Shown here: piece by piece, positions 8,395 to 17,888 of the stretch
Layout: every line of letters begins with the position of its first letter
Position numbering within the stretch: the first letter of the stretch is position 1
Assembly (NCBI GenBank): GCA_014084085.1
Contig: NPFB01000001.1
Coordinates: 555,549-619,548 of the forward strand
Source of the DNA: Hondaea fermentalgiana
Lineage: Eukaryota; Sar; Bigyra; Thraustochytrida; Thraustochytriidae
Direction: 5' to 3'
Length of the DNA stretch: 64,000 nt
Program-made: the position numbers and the translations under genes
The notes under the pieces: model-generated
Told to the model about the DNA's origin: nothing
Database searches by the model: none
The model's input: only the letters and a program-made list of their open reading frames with translations

Positions 8395-11300
8395 ATGAAG
8401 GGCCGGCCGCCCGAGCAGGCGGATATTGCTGACGCAGTGAGCACTGACCATGGCGAGATTCGAGCAAGAGAGCTTGGCGTACCGCCCAGCGGCGACAAAG
8501 GCTCTCTACCAACCTTCAAGGGAAGAAGCGCTACCTCGGAAGAGGTTAGCGAGGAACTTCGAAAGCAGTATGCGCTGGATGAGCGCAAACGCCGCGAGGA
8601 AGGGGTCCAGCAAGGCTTTAAAGAGCTCAAACATAGGTCTCGAGCTCGAAAGTACCTCGCACAGGTTATGCAGCGCAAGCTCGAGACACATGTCGACAAC
8701 TTGCTCTGGGATGAAACACATGATCTCGACATTAACAATGAGCACATTCTGCGTCTGGAGCGCGAGTATAAGGAATCAGGGAAATCCTTGCTTCGCGAGG
8801 CAGAACGGGTTGTCTTTGCACTGGAACATGAGCGCATCAAAGAGGCCAAGCGCGAGGCCACACGCCTTTTGGAGCGTAACGTACCCGTTCGCTTGAAAAA
8901 AAGGCTCTTGGCTGGCACAATCTTCCTCCTTAGCGTGGTCTTTCTCGTCTCCATTTCAGCGCTCAGTCGAATTACCGGAAACCCACTACGCGCGCGAATC
9001 GATACGTGGCTGCGCCTTGACGAGACGGACAGCTTCGCTAAATGGCTGGCCTGCGACGATCCCTTTGGCATATTCATGGATTTTACAGGGGGGTCTTCCG
9101 CTACATCGCTTTGTAAGTCGGACGATAACGTGGAAAATATTTACTTGTACAACCTCACAAATGCGGAGCAGGTCAGGGTATCGGGGGCTGCGCCTATTGT
9201 CCGCGAAGTCGGTCCTTTTCCCTTCGCCCGGCGCGTTCGCAAGCTTCGCGTTGCCAACACATCGACCTCTGTCACAGTGAACCGTGTCCCATACTTTGAG
9301 TACCTCGGCGAAGACGGTTCCCTCGATGTCGAACTTACGCTTCCGAATGTCGGATACTTCATGCTGGTCGCCTTCTTGGAGAAGGGCGTCGGCTTAACTG
9401 ATTCTGATGCATTGCTCTTTCCGTGGCTTGCGGCCCAGCGCATTCAGGCGAAAATTCGCGAGTTCCCGGATACCACGGCGGATACCTGGATGACTGAGGC
9501 AAATGCAACCGACTGTTGGACGTTCGGATGCTTTTTGTATCAGAATAAATTCACCGCACTTGTTGCCGCGGAGCCAAACGCAACGGAGCGCGCAAACCGC
9601 ATCGCGCAAAACCTTGAGGGCCTGCCAGTGTTTGGAGACATCGCTTTCTCATCAACTCAAGAACAGATGCTGTGGTCACTCCTTCAGAACGTCACAACAT
9701 TTGCCGCGGCAACTGCGCAAGGCGACCCTGCGTGTGCCTTCGACCTCGAGTCATTTTGCGAGACCGTGGGGGCCACGGTCTCGAATGCCAAACTTATTGT
9801 CGACGACTTTTTGTCGCTGTGGACAATTTCCGGGTCCCTTGCCATTCTTTCAAGTCTTGACCGCGTACGCCTTGCATCCGGCATCGAAAGTGGCTTCCTC
9901 GATGCATTCTATGAAGGCCTCTCCCTGCGAACCTCTGTATGTCGGACCGAGACTGCAAATCTTGGTACTTTTACATGCACGCAGCTCAATGATATTGCTC
10001 AGTATCTATACTGGCTTTTTTCAGCAGAATGGGAGTCCCTTGCCTCGCGTCGGAAGTCGAGCAAGGGGCCATTCGTCACGCGAACGGCGCGAGAGTTTCT
10101 CATAACAGGATATGCGGATACGAGTTTGGCGCTTCGTAACGGAGTCATGCGGACCATGCCTGATGTCCTTAACCAGCCAGACTCCCGAAGTGACTTCCCT
10201 GCCGGCTTGTTCCGGGGCGACTATCCTGCGGATGTGCTTTCGGACAGCGACCTGGCGTGGCTGTCCCACGCCTGGGTTCCAGGCATCGTGCAAGGCGTGC
10301 CGAATGAAACCTTGACCGCATTCCTTTCTGCTACCGTCGACAGTAGCGATCAAGCTCGCGTCATTCCAGGTTCCTGGATCCTCGCTCCCGATACGTACGC
10401 GGACAGCGAGGCGCTTTCACTTCAGAGCAGGGTGTATCTTGTTGGCACCTCGACGCCAGAGTACCTTCAAGCTGCTCGATTCATGCAAGCGATCGATGGG
10501 CAGATCACCGCGCGACTCTTTGGTGAAACAACAAGCGTGCAAGGACGCGATCAATGGCTTCAATTCGCGCCAACGCTCGACATGCTCTGGACGGATACCC
10601 GTCTTGATGTCGATGGCTTCCCATATGCCGAAAATGCCCTCTTGAGCGCCTGGCAAGACGAAATCCAAGTCTGGATTGATGACGTCTGGCGACCCGTTAC
10701 ATTTCAACAGCGCGCCGTCCTATCCTCGTTCAATGGGACTTCTATCGATGCGCTACGTTTCGCCTTAAAATACGACCGCCTCAAGCGTTTTGAGCTTGAT
10801 CGCACCTCGGACTTGACAACCACGTGCATGGTCAATGTCGGGCCAAAACGTGAATATTTGCCATTATGGATCGGGTACCCCAGCTACCTCACATGTAATA
10901 GTACAAACGGCGTCGCCACACCGAGCACTCGCGATGAGGAAGAAGATACCTCGCAGGACGACATCACCTATGATGACCTCGTTTCGCAAGATGATGAAAG
11001 CGTTGACGATTATGACATTGACTACGACGTCTTTCCGCAAGCGGAAGTGCCCCTCCCCTTGGATGAACGCGCCGAGGTGCTGGGCATTTCATCGCGTCTG
11101 GCATCCAATGAGTCGATGAATACAATCGTTCTCGAGCCCATTTCGGGAGCGACTCTTGGCTACTCGATCGATCTAGGGATGTACATTCAGCTTCAGGCCA
11201 TGGTCAGCATGCTGCCGCTCGCGCCGTCGGTGAAACTTCCATTTTATGCCTCTACGCGCGAGCGTCACATGCCTGCTGCGCAAAGAGAAGCGTTGGCTAC

Positions 11301-11856
11301 GGCAGTGACGCGAAGCGCACGTCAAATGCGTGCGGTATCATGGATTGGCGCTATCACTGCGGTTTCCTGTCTTGTTCTGTCGCTTCTGATTCTGTTCCGG
11401 AATCGGGGCACACCTGAACTCAAGGTCGCGCAGGTTCGTCCCGTGGAAAGCCTCGAAACGGAGGCGGACGAGAAGCGCAAGGAGCTGCAGCGTCAAGAGC
11501 GCGAGCGACTCAAGGATCTCAAGCGAAAGCACCAGCAAGCGCGCGAGCGGTACGAAGAAGCGCACCAAAAACTTACATCGCAATATGCTCGCAACTTTGA
11601 CACACTCTTTCGGGTTGACACAACGCCACAGCACGACGGAAAAGCTCGACTTATCAAGCGACAAAAGAATGCTGCCAAGATTGAGGCGACGTACGGAATT
11701 GCGCGCGATGGTGATGTTTTCATGTTCACGAATGCGGAAATGAAAACCTTGGCTGAGCAGTACGGCAACCCATTGGAACATCTCATTCGACCTGAGGACA
11801 TTCCGCAGTCGACAATCGACAGCCGCAAACTCTCCGCTGTTTCCGAGTTAGGCTAA
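8395..11856 (+). CDS. CD36/LIMP-2 (scavenger receptor class B) family membrane protein
   Basis: This 1153-aa protein has the CD36 two-pass plan. There is one membrane segment near residues 169-190 (LLAGTIFLLSVVFLVSISAL), a large luminal domain, and a second near 979-1001 (WIGAITAVSCLVLSLLILF). The family signature follows the first segment: IYLYNLTNAEQVRV, then IVREVGPFPFARRV. Later come YFEYLGEDGSLDVELTLPN and a C-terminal LGYSIDLGMYIQLQAMVSM. Several NxS/T sequons occur only between the membrane segments. The ectodomain is about 790 residues, roughly twice that of CD36 or LIMP-2, and has an extremely acidic stretch at about 845-880. Cytosolic tails of about 168 and 150 residues are predicted coiled and charged. 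Family roles are lipid or cargo uptake and lysosomal sorting; the substrate here is unknown. Confidence 0.82.
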   Translation: MKGRPPEQADIADAVSTDHGEIRARELGVPPSGDKGSLPTFKGRSATSEEVSEELRKQYALDERKRREEGVQQGFKELKHRSRARKYLAQVMQRKLETHVDNLLWDETHDLDINNEHILRLEREYKESGKSLLREAERVVFALEHERIKEAKREATRLLERNVPVRLKKRLLAGTIFLLSVVFLVSISALSRITGNPLRARIDTWLRLDETDSFAKWLACDDPFGIFMDFTGGSSATSLCKSDDNVENIYLYNLTNAEQVRVSGAAPIVREVGPFPFARRVRKLRVANTSTSVTVNRVPYFEYLGEDGSLDVELTLPNVGYFMLVAFLEKGVGLTDSDALLFPWLAAQRIQAKIREFPDTTADTWMTEANATDCWTFGCFLYQNKFTALVAAEPNATERANRIAQNLEGLPVFGDIAFSSTQEQMLWSLLQNVTTFAAATAQGDPACAFDLESFCETVGATVSNAKLIVDDFLSLWTISGSLAILSSLDRVRLASGIESGFLDAFYEGLSLRTSVCRTETANLGTFTCTQLNDIAQYLYWLFSAEWESLASRRKSSKGPFVTRTAREFLITGYADTSLALRNGVMRTMPDVLNQPDSRSDFPAGLFRGDYPADVLSDSDLAWLSHAWVPGIVQGVPNETLTAFLSATVDSSDQARVIPGSWILAPDTYADSEALSLQSRVYLVGTSTPEYLQAARFMQAIDGQITARLFGETTSVQGRDQWLQFAPTLDMLWTDTRLDVDGFPYAENALLSAWQDEIQVWIDDVWRPVTFQQRAVLSSFNGTSIDALRFALKYDRLKRFELDRTSDLTTTCMVNVGPKREYLPLWIGYPSYLTCNSTNGVATPSTRDEEEDTSQDDITYDDLVSQDDESVDDYDIDYDVFPQAEVPLPLDERAEVLGISSRLASNESMNTIVLEPISGATLGYSIDLGMYIQLQAMVSMLPLAPSVKLPFYASTRERHMPAAQREALATAVTRSARQMRAVSWIGAITAVSCLVLSLLILFRNRGTPELKVAQVRPVESLETEADEKRKELQRQERERLKDLKRKHQQARERYEEAHQKLTSQYARNFDTLFRVDTTPQHDGKARLIKRQKNAAKIEATYGIARDGDVFMFTNAEMKTLAEQYGNPLEHLIRPEDIPQSTIDSRKLSAVSELG

Positions 11857-12061
11857 TGCAAAGCAATGCCATTGGTTCCCAACTTGTATCCTGTCTTTTA
11901 ATCCTGTACAAGAGCCGGGGCCAGTGTAAAAGTGCAATAGACTCATTCCTTTTTATCTTACTGCATGTGTTTTCGAATGATCGATATGGAGAGCTTATAC
12001 TTACTCCGCAAAAGCGCAAACAGAATTGATTTGAAATTCTTTACAAATCTTAGCCTGAGGC

Positions 12062-15000
12062 CTACTTTATGTCAAATGAGTTCGCCGACTGCGCGTACCA
12101 ATGCTGGCTCTTGAACTCCCCAAAGGTAAGATCTTTCTGGTCGCGGCGAAGTCCTCTCGGGAACGCAGGGTTTGCGTAAAGCTCGTAGTCTCGGAAGTCG
12201 TGATCGGCGAGCTTCATCCAGAGGTACAACCATTCATTGGAGACGTCGAGATAGTTCATGGAGATGCCCACAATGTCATCATGATTTCGCACACCATGGG
12301 GACAGCCACCGGGAATGAAAATGAGCTCTCCTGGATGCTGCGTACCCTGATACATTGGCGCGTTTACGGCCAGCGGCATTTTCTGGAAATCTGGCCGAAA
12401 GACATCGACGTAAAAGTGAGCGGACCCAGGCTTTCCATATAATTCAACCGTGTCGAAGCGATCAAAAAATCGCCACTCCTTGGCGCCTTCAATGAGATAC
12501 ATCCAAAAGTTCGTGCCTCCGGAATCAATGTGCATGCGGCTCTCCGTCCCATTGGCACCCACAAATAGAGAGGGCCACGAGTGTTGATAGCCGACAAAAG
12601 GCATGCGCTGAAAGTAATCACCGGCAAAGTATTTGGGAAAGCGAAAGTCCTCAAACGGTGGTGGGCCCAAAATATCAGGACAATGACGCGGAAGCCCCCA
12701 ATCGTGCAAGTACCATTCCTTGCGAGTCGAGTTCCCTGTATGCGTCTCGAGAAATTCGCCGAGTGAAATGCGCTCGTGTACGTCCACGAGTCCGCCCCAA
12801 TTTTGCGTTGTTGCTGACCTTTCCTTGAAGACAGGCCGATGCTTGCCGCATTTTTCGGCGACATACGCCTTGGTCCATGGTGTTCGGAACAAGTCGAGGT
12901 CTGTGATGATCACAGGCTTTCTCTTCTTGGCGTACTCGTTGACAAAATCCTCGACGCTCAACTCCAGGGCGCTGCGGCGCTCAATGGACAAAACTTGCTG
13001 GTCTTCAATGACTGGCAGTCGCCCCTTCTCCTTGAGAAAACGTTGCTGCATCGCATTGTTCCGCTCTCGTAGCAGGCTCAGACGTTGGTTGTAAAGAAAT
13101 GAGTAGTCGTCCGCAAAGAGCTCGCGAAGCTCCTTGCTTGCGAGTGGCGTCAGTGTCTTTGCTACGGACATGAGGTGCTTGATGTAGGCATCAGCTCGTT
13201 GTATCTTGATCCAAAGCGTCTCACGCGCCACGGCGTCCGAGCTCAGCGTTTTCAAGTCGTCGGGGGTGTCTGGCACAGCATCCATGATCGGTTTGAGATG
13301 CGAGCGGCCCGCGAGGTACGAGAAGACTTTATCCAAACATAATCGCAGAACTTTGTTCTCATCCGCACGCTGACGAGCCGGAGGGAAGCTGCGGTACGAC
13401 TCTTCCATGACGAGAAATTCTTCATAGAGCCCGCGCACGTTTAGAATCGCTTGGCCCATGTCGATATGAGACCTCACCAGTTCTGGCTTTATCTCGCGAA
13501 GCTCTCTCCAGGTTTGCCGCGTGGACCTCGTATTTTCCACTGTTGCAGGAGATGGTTTCGTGTCCGAGGAAGCGGACGATTTTCCCGATGTCTCACTGAT
13601 TCCTGGATCCGTGGCATTTTGCGCAGCCATACTCGGCGAGGCACCCTTGCTTGATGAGGCGTTTGCCTCATGCGCAGTTCTTGCGATTGCAGAATCTGAA
13701 TTGGCATGCTGCACCTTGGGAGTCTTTTGGGCGACCCACGCAGTCAAAGACTCAATTGAACTTGCGACTTTCGCTTTCGTCTCGACATCAAGACTGTTTT
13801 TGTGTTTGGCATCTTCTTCAAAGACGGCAAAATTACCGGCCGCAACGTTGTACAGAATGAAGCAAGGCAGTCTATCCATCGCAACGCCAAATTGGGGAGC
13901 AAAGTTCCTTCCGTTGGCGTGTGTGTACTTGAGGCCACGTTCTGGCCCACTTGCCTCAGGTCGCCGTGCCACCTGTTCAACGAGCGACAAGGCGCGCCCT
14001 CCCGCTTCCTTTTGTTTGGGATCCAGAAGCAAGACCGCAATGTGGTCAAAGTTTCTCATCACCATCCAGCTATTGTCCGGCGTGAGTTCCAACAAGAGTG
14101 GATCACGGTGTTTAATCACAAAGTCGTACAGGGCATCGAGATACGAAGGTTTCGCGTCGGTCGTTCGTAGATTCAATGTAGCCCCGACATCAGCTGAACT
14201 TTGAACTCTCACACCGCACGTTTCCAGATCGCTTGCGATGCGCGAGCAGGCACTTTTGCCGGTGGCTTTGGCATAAAACATCAACCCTCGTTCCTTTGCG
14301 ATGAAACGATCAAAGGCGAAGATTTCTGCTTGGCATTCGCTATCCTCGTCGGTCGGAAAGCATCCGACGGCGAGAGGAAAGCGTTCCTTGGCCAGGAGAG
14401 CATCGACTTCCGCTGCCGAACCGAGCGTAAAAGCGCGAGCAGCTTGCAAGCGTCGCAAGTAACCGAGAATCTCGCCGGGGAAGATCGAGCCCGTATACTC
14501 GCTAATGACAGATCCATTTTGAAAAGCTTTGGTAATGAGCGGAAAGTAGTTGGACTTACCGAAACGAAAGCCGGCGAGGCCGTTCTCGCCCGGATTGGCT
14601 TCGTTCTCTTGCCAGGACAAGGTCATTTCGGGACTATAATGCGCCTGCAAGAAGGAGTCTACTGCGGCATTGACGACCCCAATGCTTATTTTGTCGCTAA
14701 TCTCTGAATCCTCGTGGAGCTCTTTGGCGGCGGAGTCGAGATCTTTACGTGTGACAAGAAAAGACTCGGAACGTGGGTCGAAGAACGACACTAAAGAAAT
14801 ATGCTCGGCGGATTGGTTGATGAAACGCCCAAACGTTGCCGTGCTCACGTGCTCTGCCCACTTCATTTGATCTGTCTCCACGAGTGGGAGCTCCATGACG
14901 ACATTTATGAGCGAGTCGTCGCGATCCACGTCTTCCAGGATTCTTCGTAGTACGATATCTGGCGACGTTGCCGTGTTTCTCCCTGCGAAGCCAACCAGAA

Positions 15001-15157
15001 CGCCAATGACCAGCGCCGCGAAGGCGCCCAGCGCCGGCACCCTCCATGCCGCCGCCGCCGTCGCCGTCGCCGTCGCGCTCGGCGCCGCTGTCGCCGCCTT
15101 CTTCGTTCGCGCTTGCATCTTCGTCCCGCTGCCGCCGCTGTGCCGTTTCTTCGCCAT
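12062..15157 (-). CDS. Membrane-anchored PDI-like / JmjC-domain oxygenase fusion
   Basis: With the start at 15157 (MAKKRHSGGSG) the protein is 1031 aa. A single signal-anchor segment lies at residues 38-59 (WRVPALGAFAALVIGVLVG). Residues about 145-490 look like PDI-type thioredoxin folds: EYTGSIFPGEILGYLRRL ends an a-like domain, FPLAVGCFPTDEDSECQ is b-like, and DPLLLELTPDN with LPCFILYN is b'-like. No CxxC active site is present. A helical linker follows, then a JmjC/cupin-8 domain at about 780-1010. Its Fe(II) ligands are H876, D878 (MHIDSGG) and H954 (GGCPHGV), with a candidate 2-oxoglutarate-contacting Lys in GAKEWRFF. A second in-frame ATG at 15352 would add 65 Arg/Pro-rich residues. I infer a luminal ER/Golgi hydroxylase. 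The Trx-fold assignment rests on pattern similarity and is less certain than JmjC. Confidence 0.85.
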   Translation of the reverse strand: MAKKRHSGGSGTKMQARTKKAATAAPSATATATAAAAWRVPALGAFAALVIGVLVGFAGRNTATSPDIVLRRILEDVDRDDSLINVVMELPLVETDQMKWAEHVSTATFGRFINQSAEHISLVSFFDPRSESFLVTRKDLDSAAKELHEDSEISDKISIGVVNAAVDSFLQAHYSPEMTLSWQENEANPGENGLAGFRFGKSNYFPLITKAFQNGSVISEYTGSIFPGEILGYLRRLQAARAFTLGSAAEVDALLAKERFPLAVGCFPTDEDSECQAEIFAFDRFIAKERGLMFYAKATGKSACSRIASDLETCGVRVQSSADVGATLNLRTTDAKPSYLDALYDFVIKHRDPLLLELTPDNSWMVMRNFDHIAVLLLDPKQKEAGGRALSLVEQVARRPEASGPERGLKYTHANGRNFAPQFGVAMDRLPCFILYNVAAGNFAVFEEDAKHKNSLDVETKAKVASSIESLTAWVAQKTPKVQHANSDSAIARTAHEANASSSKGASPSMAAQNATDPGISETSGKSSASSDTKPSPATVENTRSTRQTWRELREIKPELVRSHIDMGQAILNVRGLYEEFLVMEESYRSFPPARQRADENKVLRLCLDKVFSYLAGRSHLKPIMDAVPDTPDDLKTLSSDAVARETLWIKIQRADAYIKHLMSVAKTLTPLASKELRELFADDYSFLYNQRLSLLRERNNAMQQRFLKEKGRLPVIEDQQVLSIERRSALELSVEDFVNEYAKKRKPVIITDLDLFRTPWTKAYVAEKCGKHRPVFKERSATTQNWGGLVDVHERISLGEFLETHTGNSTRKEWYLHDWGLPRHCPDILGPPPFEDFRFPKYFAGDYFQRMPFVGYQHSWPSLFVGANGTESRMHIDSGGTNFWMYLIEGAKEWRFFDRFDTVELYGKPGSAHFYVDVFRPDFQKMPLAVNAPMYQGTQHPGELIFIPGGCPHGVRNHDDIVGISMNYLDVSNEWLYLWMKLADHDFRDYELYANPAFPRGLRRDQKDLTFGEFKSQHWYAQSANSFDIK

Positions 15158-15608
15158 GGCTCTATTCCGGTTTGGCGTCGCGACCTCGCGACGCTCTCGC
15201 TCGCGCGCCGCTCCGCCGCGAGGCAGGACCGTGCCGCCCTTGGGCCCCGCGCGAGGTCCCGGCGCGGCCGCTCCCGGCGACGCGTTATGCCAACGGCGGG
15301 CGGCGGCCCCTGTTCGGTGATCTGGCCTGGGTTGGCTCGGCACGTGCCGCATCGCATCCCCCAGATATCCGTTGTTCTTGTACAGGCACTGGCTGCGGCG
15401 CTGGCGGCGTCGCGAACAGCGCCAGAGACGCTCGCTTCGCGACCTTTACCCTTTCGGGACTCGGCGAAACGCGGACGACAGCCTAGGCCTCCTCTTCTGC
15501 ATGTTTGGCATCTTGTGTTTCGTCGCTGCTCAAGACAACGACGGCTCGTTAAGGTGAACCCGGCAAGCTCGAGCTGCTTCGCTTGCTGCTTTGCTTGCTG
15601 CTTTGATC

Positions 15609-15662
<54 letters not shown>

Positions 15663-16109
15663 TTGCCGGCAAGCGAGCCAAATCTTGCTAGAAACCAGGG
15701 CGAGCACGATACTGAGCGACTCATTGTGAGGATAATTGGCAGGAGCAGATCTCAGTGCTATTCGGTATACGCTAGTTTTGGTGGTGCTGACATTAGTGGC
15801 GCTGCTGGCGCTGGTGCTAGAGCTAACTTTGTTGCTGCTGCTGTACCCACTGCAAGCACGGAGATCACTGTCTGTTCGCAATCCAAGGCACGCACTGCAT
15901 CGCGTGTTTGCAAACCTCAAGGAAGTCGAACAAGCGCTACGATCTATCTATTCTGACGACACTTGCAAAAAAGAGCAAGAAGACTTGGCCCACGCGGCCA
16001 CCAAAGCATTCCAGTGCAGCAAGCGGCATCTTGCACGTCTCTCCTTCCCTTCGATTCTACATTTAAAGCGCGGACATAGAGGAATCGAGTCTCACAAAGG
16101 CCGGCTAAA
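15158..16109. promoter_or_regulatory. Divergent intergenic region, JmjC / MFI-like
   Basis: This 950-base spacer lies between two genes transcribed outward. The side next to the JmjC gene is GC-rich with CGC/GCC runs; the middle contains a GCTT tetranucleotide array, listed separately. On the right an open frame without any ATG (TTG start at 15736, ending at an ATGA overlap with the MFI-like start) encodes a Leu/Val-rich stretch; I treat it as leader sequence. Confidence 0.5.
15609..15660. repeat. (GCTT)13 microsatellite
   Basis: Thirteen consecutive GCTT units form an exact 52-base array, flanked by degenerate GCTTTGCTT words from about 15579. It lies in the divergent spacer between the JmjC and MFI-like genes. 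The KQAS and LACL repeat peptides in the overlapping frames are translations of this array. Confidence 0.95.
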
Positions 16110-17423
16110 ATGACCAAGAAAACCATGGAGGCTAGTGGCACAATCAAAGGGGAAGGCCTTATGATTGCCTCGCACTCGCTGCACATGTCCATGGCAAGTC
16201 AACAAGAGACGAGAATGCGCGTCTGGGCACCATGGTTTCAACGAAGATCAGAGGCTTTTAAGCGTTACTTGCTTCAGCATCCGTGGGAGCTTCCCATGAT
16301 GGCCATTAATCTCGCTGCAGTTCAGGTACAGCGCGTGATGCGGGGTGCACTTTGCAGGATGGACCCGCGCAAAGCGCATCGTCTCGCGCGTCAAGCGGAA
16401 GTCACACCACAGTATCCGCCTTTCAACGACATTGCCGAGACGGAAGACTTTGTCATCTATCATGTAGCAGCCTTGCAAATCCAGCGTGCCTTTCGAGATC
16501 ATTATGAAGCGCGATTATATCCAATGTTGCGCGATACGAGACCCATCGAGCTGCACCAGGCAGCGCGCTTCATTCAGCGCTGTTGGAAGCGCTTCTGCGA
16601 TCGCGCGGCATTCCTCGCTCGGCTCGACATCCTGCGCTTTCGCAACAATCAGGACCCAGCACTCTTGCTTCGCTCAATCAATCCAGGCGAGGCCCAGTTA
16701 TTTGACAAAGCTGCGCGCATTGTTCTGCGTTTTCGCTTCGGAGGTCGTGCCTTTCCACCACAGATTTATTACAAGGTCTTCACGCAGGCTCCACTCTGCG
16801 ACGTTGGCGCTTTTGCCCCACGGGACTATACTCGCACCCGTCGTCAGCTCCCGCGGGAACTTCACAATCACCCGTCGAGCGACATGTTTGGCGGTCAGCA
16901 TGACATTCGCGTCGGCAGCTCCCGATTTGCCGTCGAACTTTCGGCGGAAAGTAAGGCAGAACTGGGACAGCCAGAAGTCGATCCCGAGAGTCTTGGGTGG
17001 TACGCCAGGCACGAAAACAATGGATGGCGCTGCGTTTCACATGTCAAGCTGCAAGAGATTGACGCCGACCCGGTCACCAAGCAGACGCGCGACAAGCGCG
17101 TTGCCTTCCATTTCTCTAAACCAAAGCGCCAAGAAAACAAGCTTGCTTTGCAAAAGCGTAGGCGCCGAGAGTGGATGCAAAAAATGTATGCTCAGGGTCG
17201 CGCCAGCAGTGGCGTACGTGGGCCGAGCGAAGACAAACAAGAAGAGAAGGAGGAAAAGTCTTTTCTCGACGAAAGAACCGGTGAGGAGGAGGACTTTGAT
17301 GATGACAATCTCGACGAGTTACTCGAGTGGACAAATCAGCTCGACTTTGAAGACTATGTGAGCGAGTGGCATACCAGTGCTACGAGTTTTGACAAGTCGA
17401 TTGCGATTGATCCTCGCGTGTAG
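16110..17423 (+). CDS. MFI/C11orf65-like IQ-motif protein
   Basis: This 437-aa protein has three IQ-type calmodulin-binding helices: VQVQRVMRGALCR (about residue 70), LQIQRAFRDHYEARL (about 121) and ARFIQRCWKRFCDR (about 150). The conserved core of the C11orf65/MFI family follows: LRFRFGGRAFPPQIYYKVF, DVGAFAPRDYTR, GWYARHENNGWRCVSH, and FHFSKPKRQ ahead of EWMQKMYAQG. The C-terminus is acidic (EEEDFDDDN). In mammals this family is reported as a mitochondrial-fission-factor interactor; its distribution in flagellated eukaryotes suggests an older role, which is my inference. The next gene in the same orientation, starting 465 bases downstream, also encodes a multi-IQ protein. The ATG at 16110 opens the frame directly. 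Confidence 0.8.
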   Translation: MTKKTMEASGTIKGEGLMIASHSLHMSMASQQETRMRVWAPWFQRRSEAFKRYLLQHPWELPMMAINLAAVQVQRVMRGALCRMDPRKAHRLARQAEVTPQYPPFNDIAETEDFVIYHVAALQIQRAFRDHYEARLYPMLRDTRPIELHQAARFIQRCWKRFCDRAAFLARLDILRFRNNQDPALLLRSINPGEAQLFDKAARIVLRFRFGGRAFPPQIYYKVFTQAPLCDVGAFAPRDYTRTRRQLPRELHNHPSSDMFGGQHDIRVGSSRFAVELSAESKAELGQPEVDPESLGWYARHENNGWRCVSHVKLQEIDADPVTKQTRDKRVAFHFSKPKRQENKLALQKRRRREWMQKMYAQGRASSGVRGPSEDKQEEKEEKSFLDERTGEEEDFDDDNLDELLEWTNQLDFEDYVSEWHTSATSFDKSIAIDPRV

Positions 17424-17888
17424 TTGTAGACTAGGGCACGCTTGGGCAAGGGAATAATGTACATTGGATTTTTGACTTTGACTCATGAAACCATCGGTGC
17501 CAGACACTGCCGTTCTTTCACACATCAGTAAGCCTGGGCTCTTTCACGGACTGTGAAGACTTACCCTTACCAAAGACAAGGCCCAGCGCGAATCATTTTG
17601 CTTCAAGAGCAGGATGAATGCGCGTGTCTCTTGAAGAGCACTGGGAAAAACACAAAGACATTCATGACGCAACCCCCCTCCCTCAGCGCAGCCGAATAGC
17701 TCGGCTTGCCAGCGTCATGGACTCTAAAATCATGGTATTGTCAGCAAAACTGAGCCTCGGCGACAAGGCGCGGGTAGGTAGGACGTGGCCGCTACTGCTG
17801 AGACCAAGTCTCGGGTCATTGACACCGCGACTCACTGCACTGGCACTGTGGCTCTGTGGCACTGTGTCGCTCACAACGCAACGGCTTT
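17424..17888. other. Spacer between the two IQ-motif genes
   Basis: About 465 bases separate the stop of the MFI-like gene from the ATG of the SPRY/IQ gene. The sequence is not strikingly repetitive. A 94-codon frame (17618-17902) runs into the next gene out of frame and shows no motif. I see no definite promoter element. A short dyad of GGCACTGTGGCTCTGTGGCACTGTG type repeats lies just upstream of the chosen start (about 17839-17866). Confidence 0.45.

Noticed and set aside
15736..16113. Leu/Val-rich 125-codon frame ending in an ATGA overlap with the MFI-like start
   Set aside because: It begins at TTG and contains no ATG at all. Without evidence of an upstream exon it cannot be called in a eukaryote.
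17856..17888. Extension of the SPRY/IQ protein by 11 codons
   Set aside because: The extension starts with GTG; the first ATG at 17889 is the more credible eukaryotic start. The same reasoning removed GTG/TTG extensions from the HECT, USP, orphan, AAA+, LRR, membrane-protein and methyltransferase frames.
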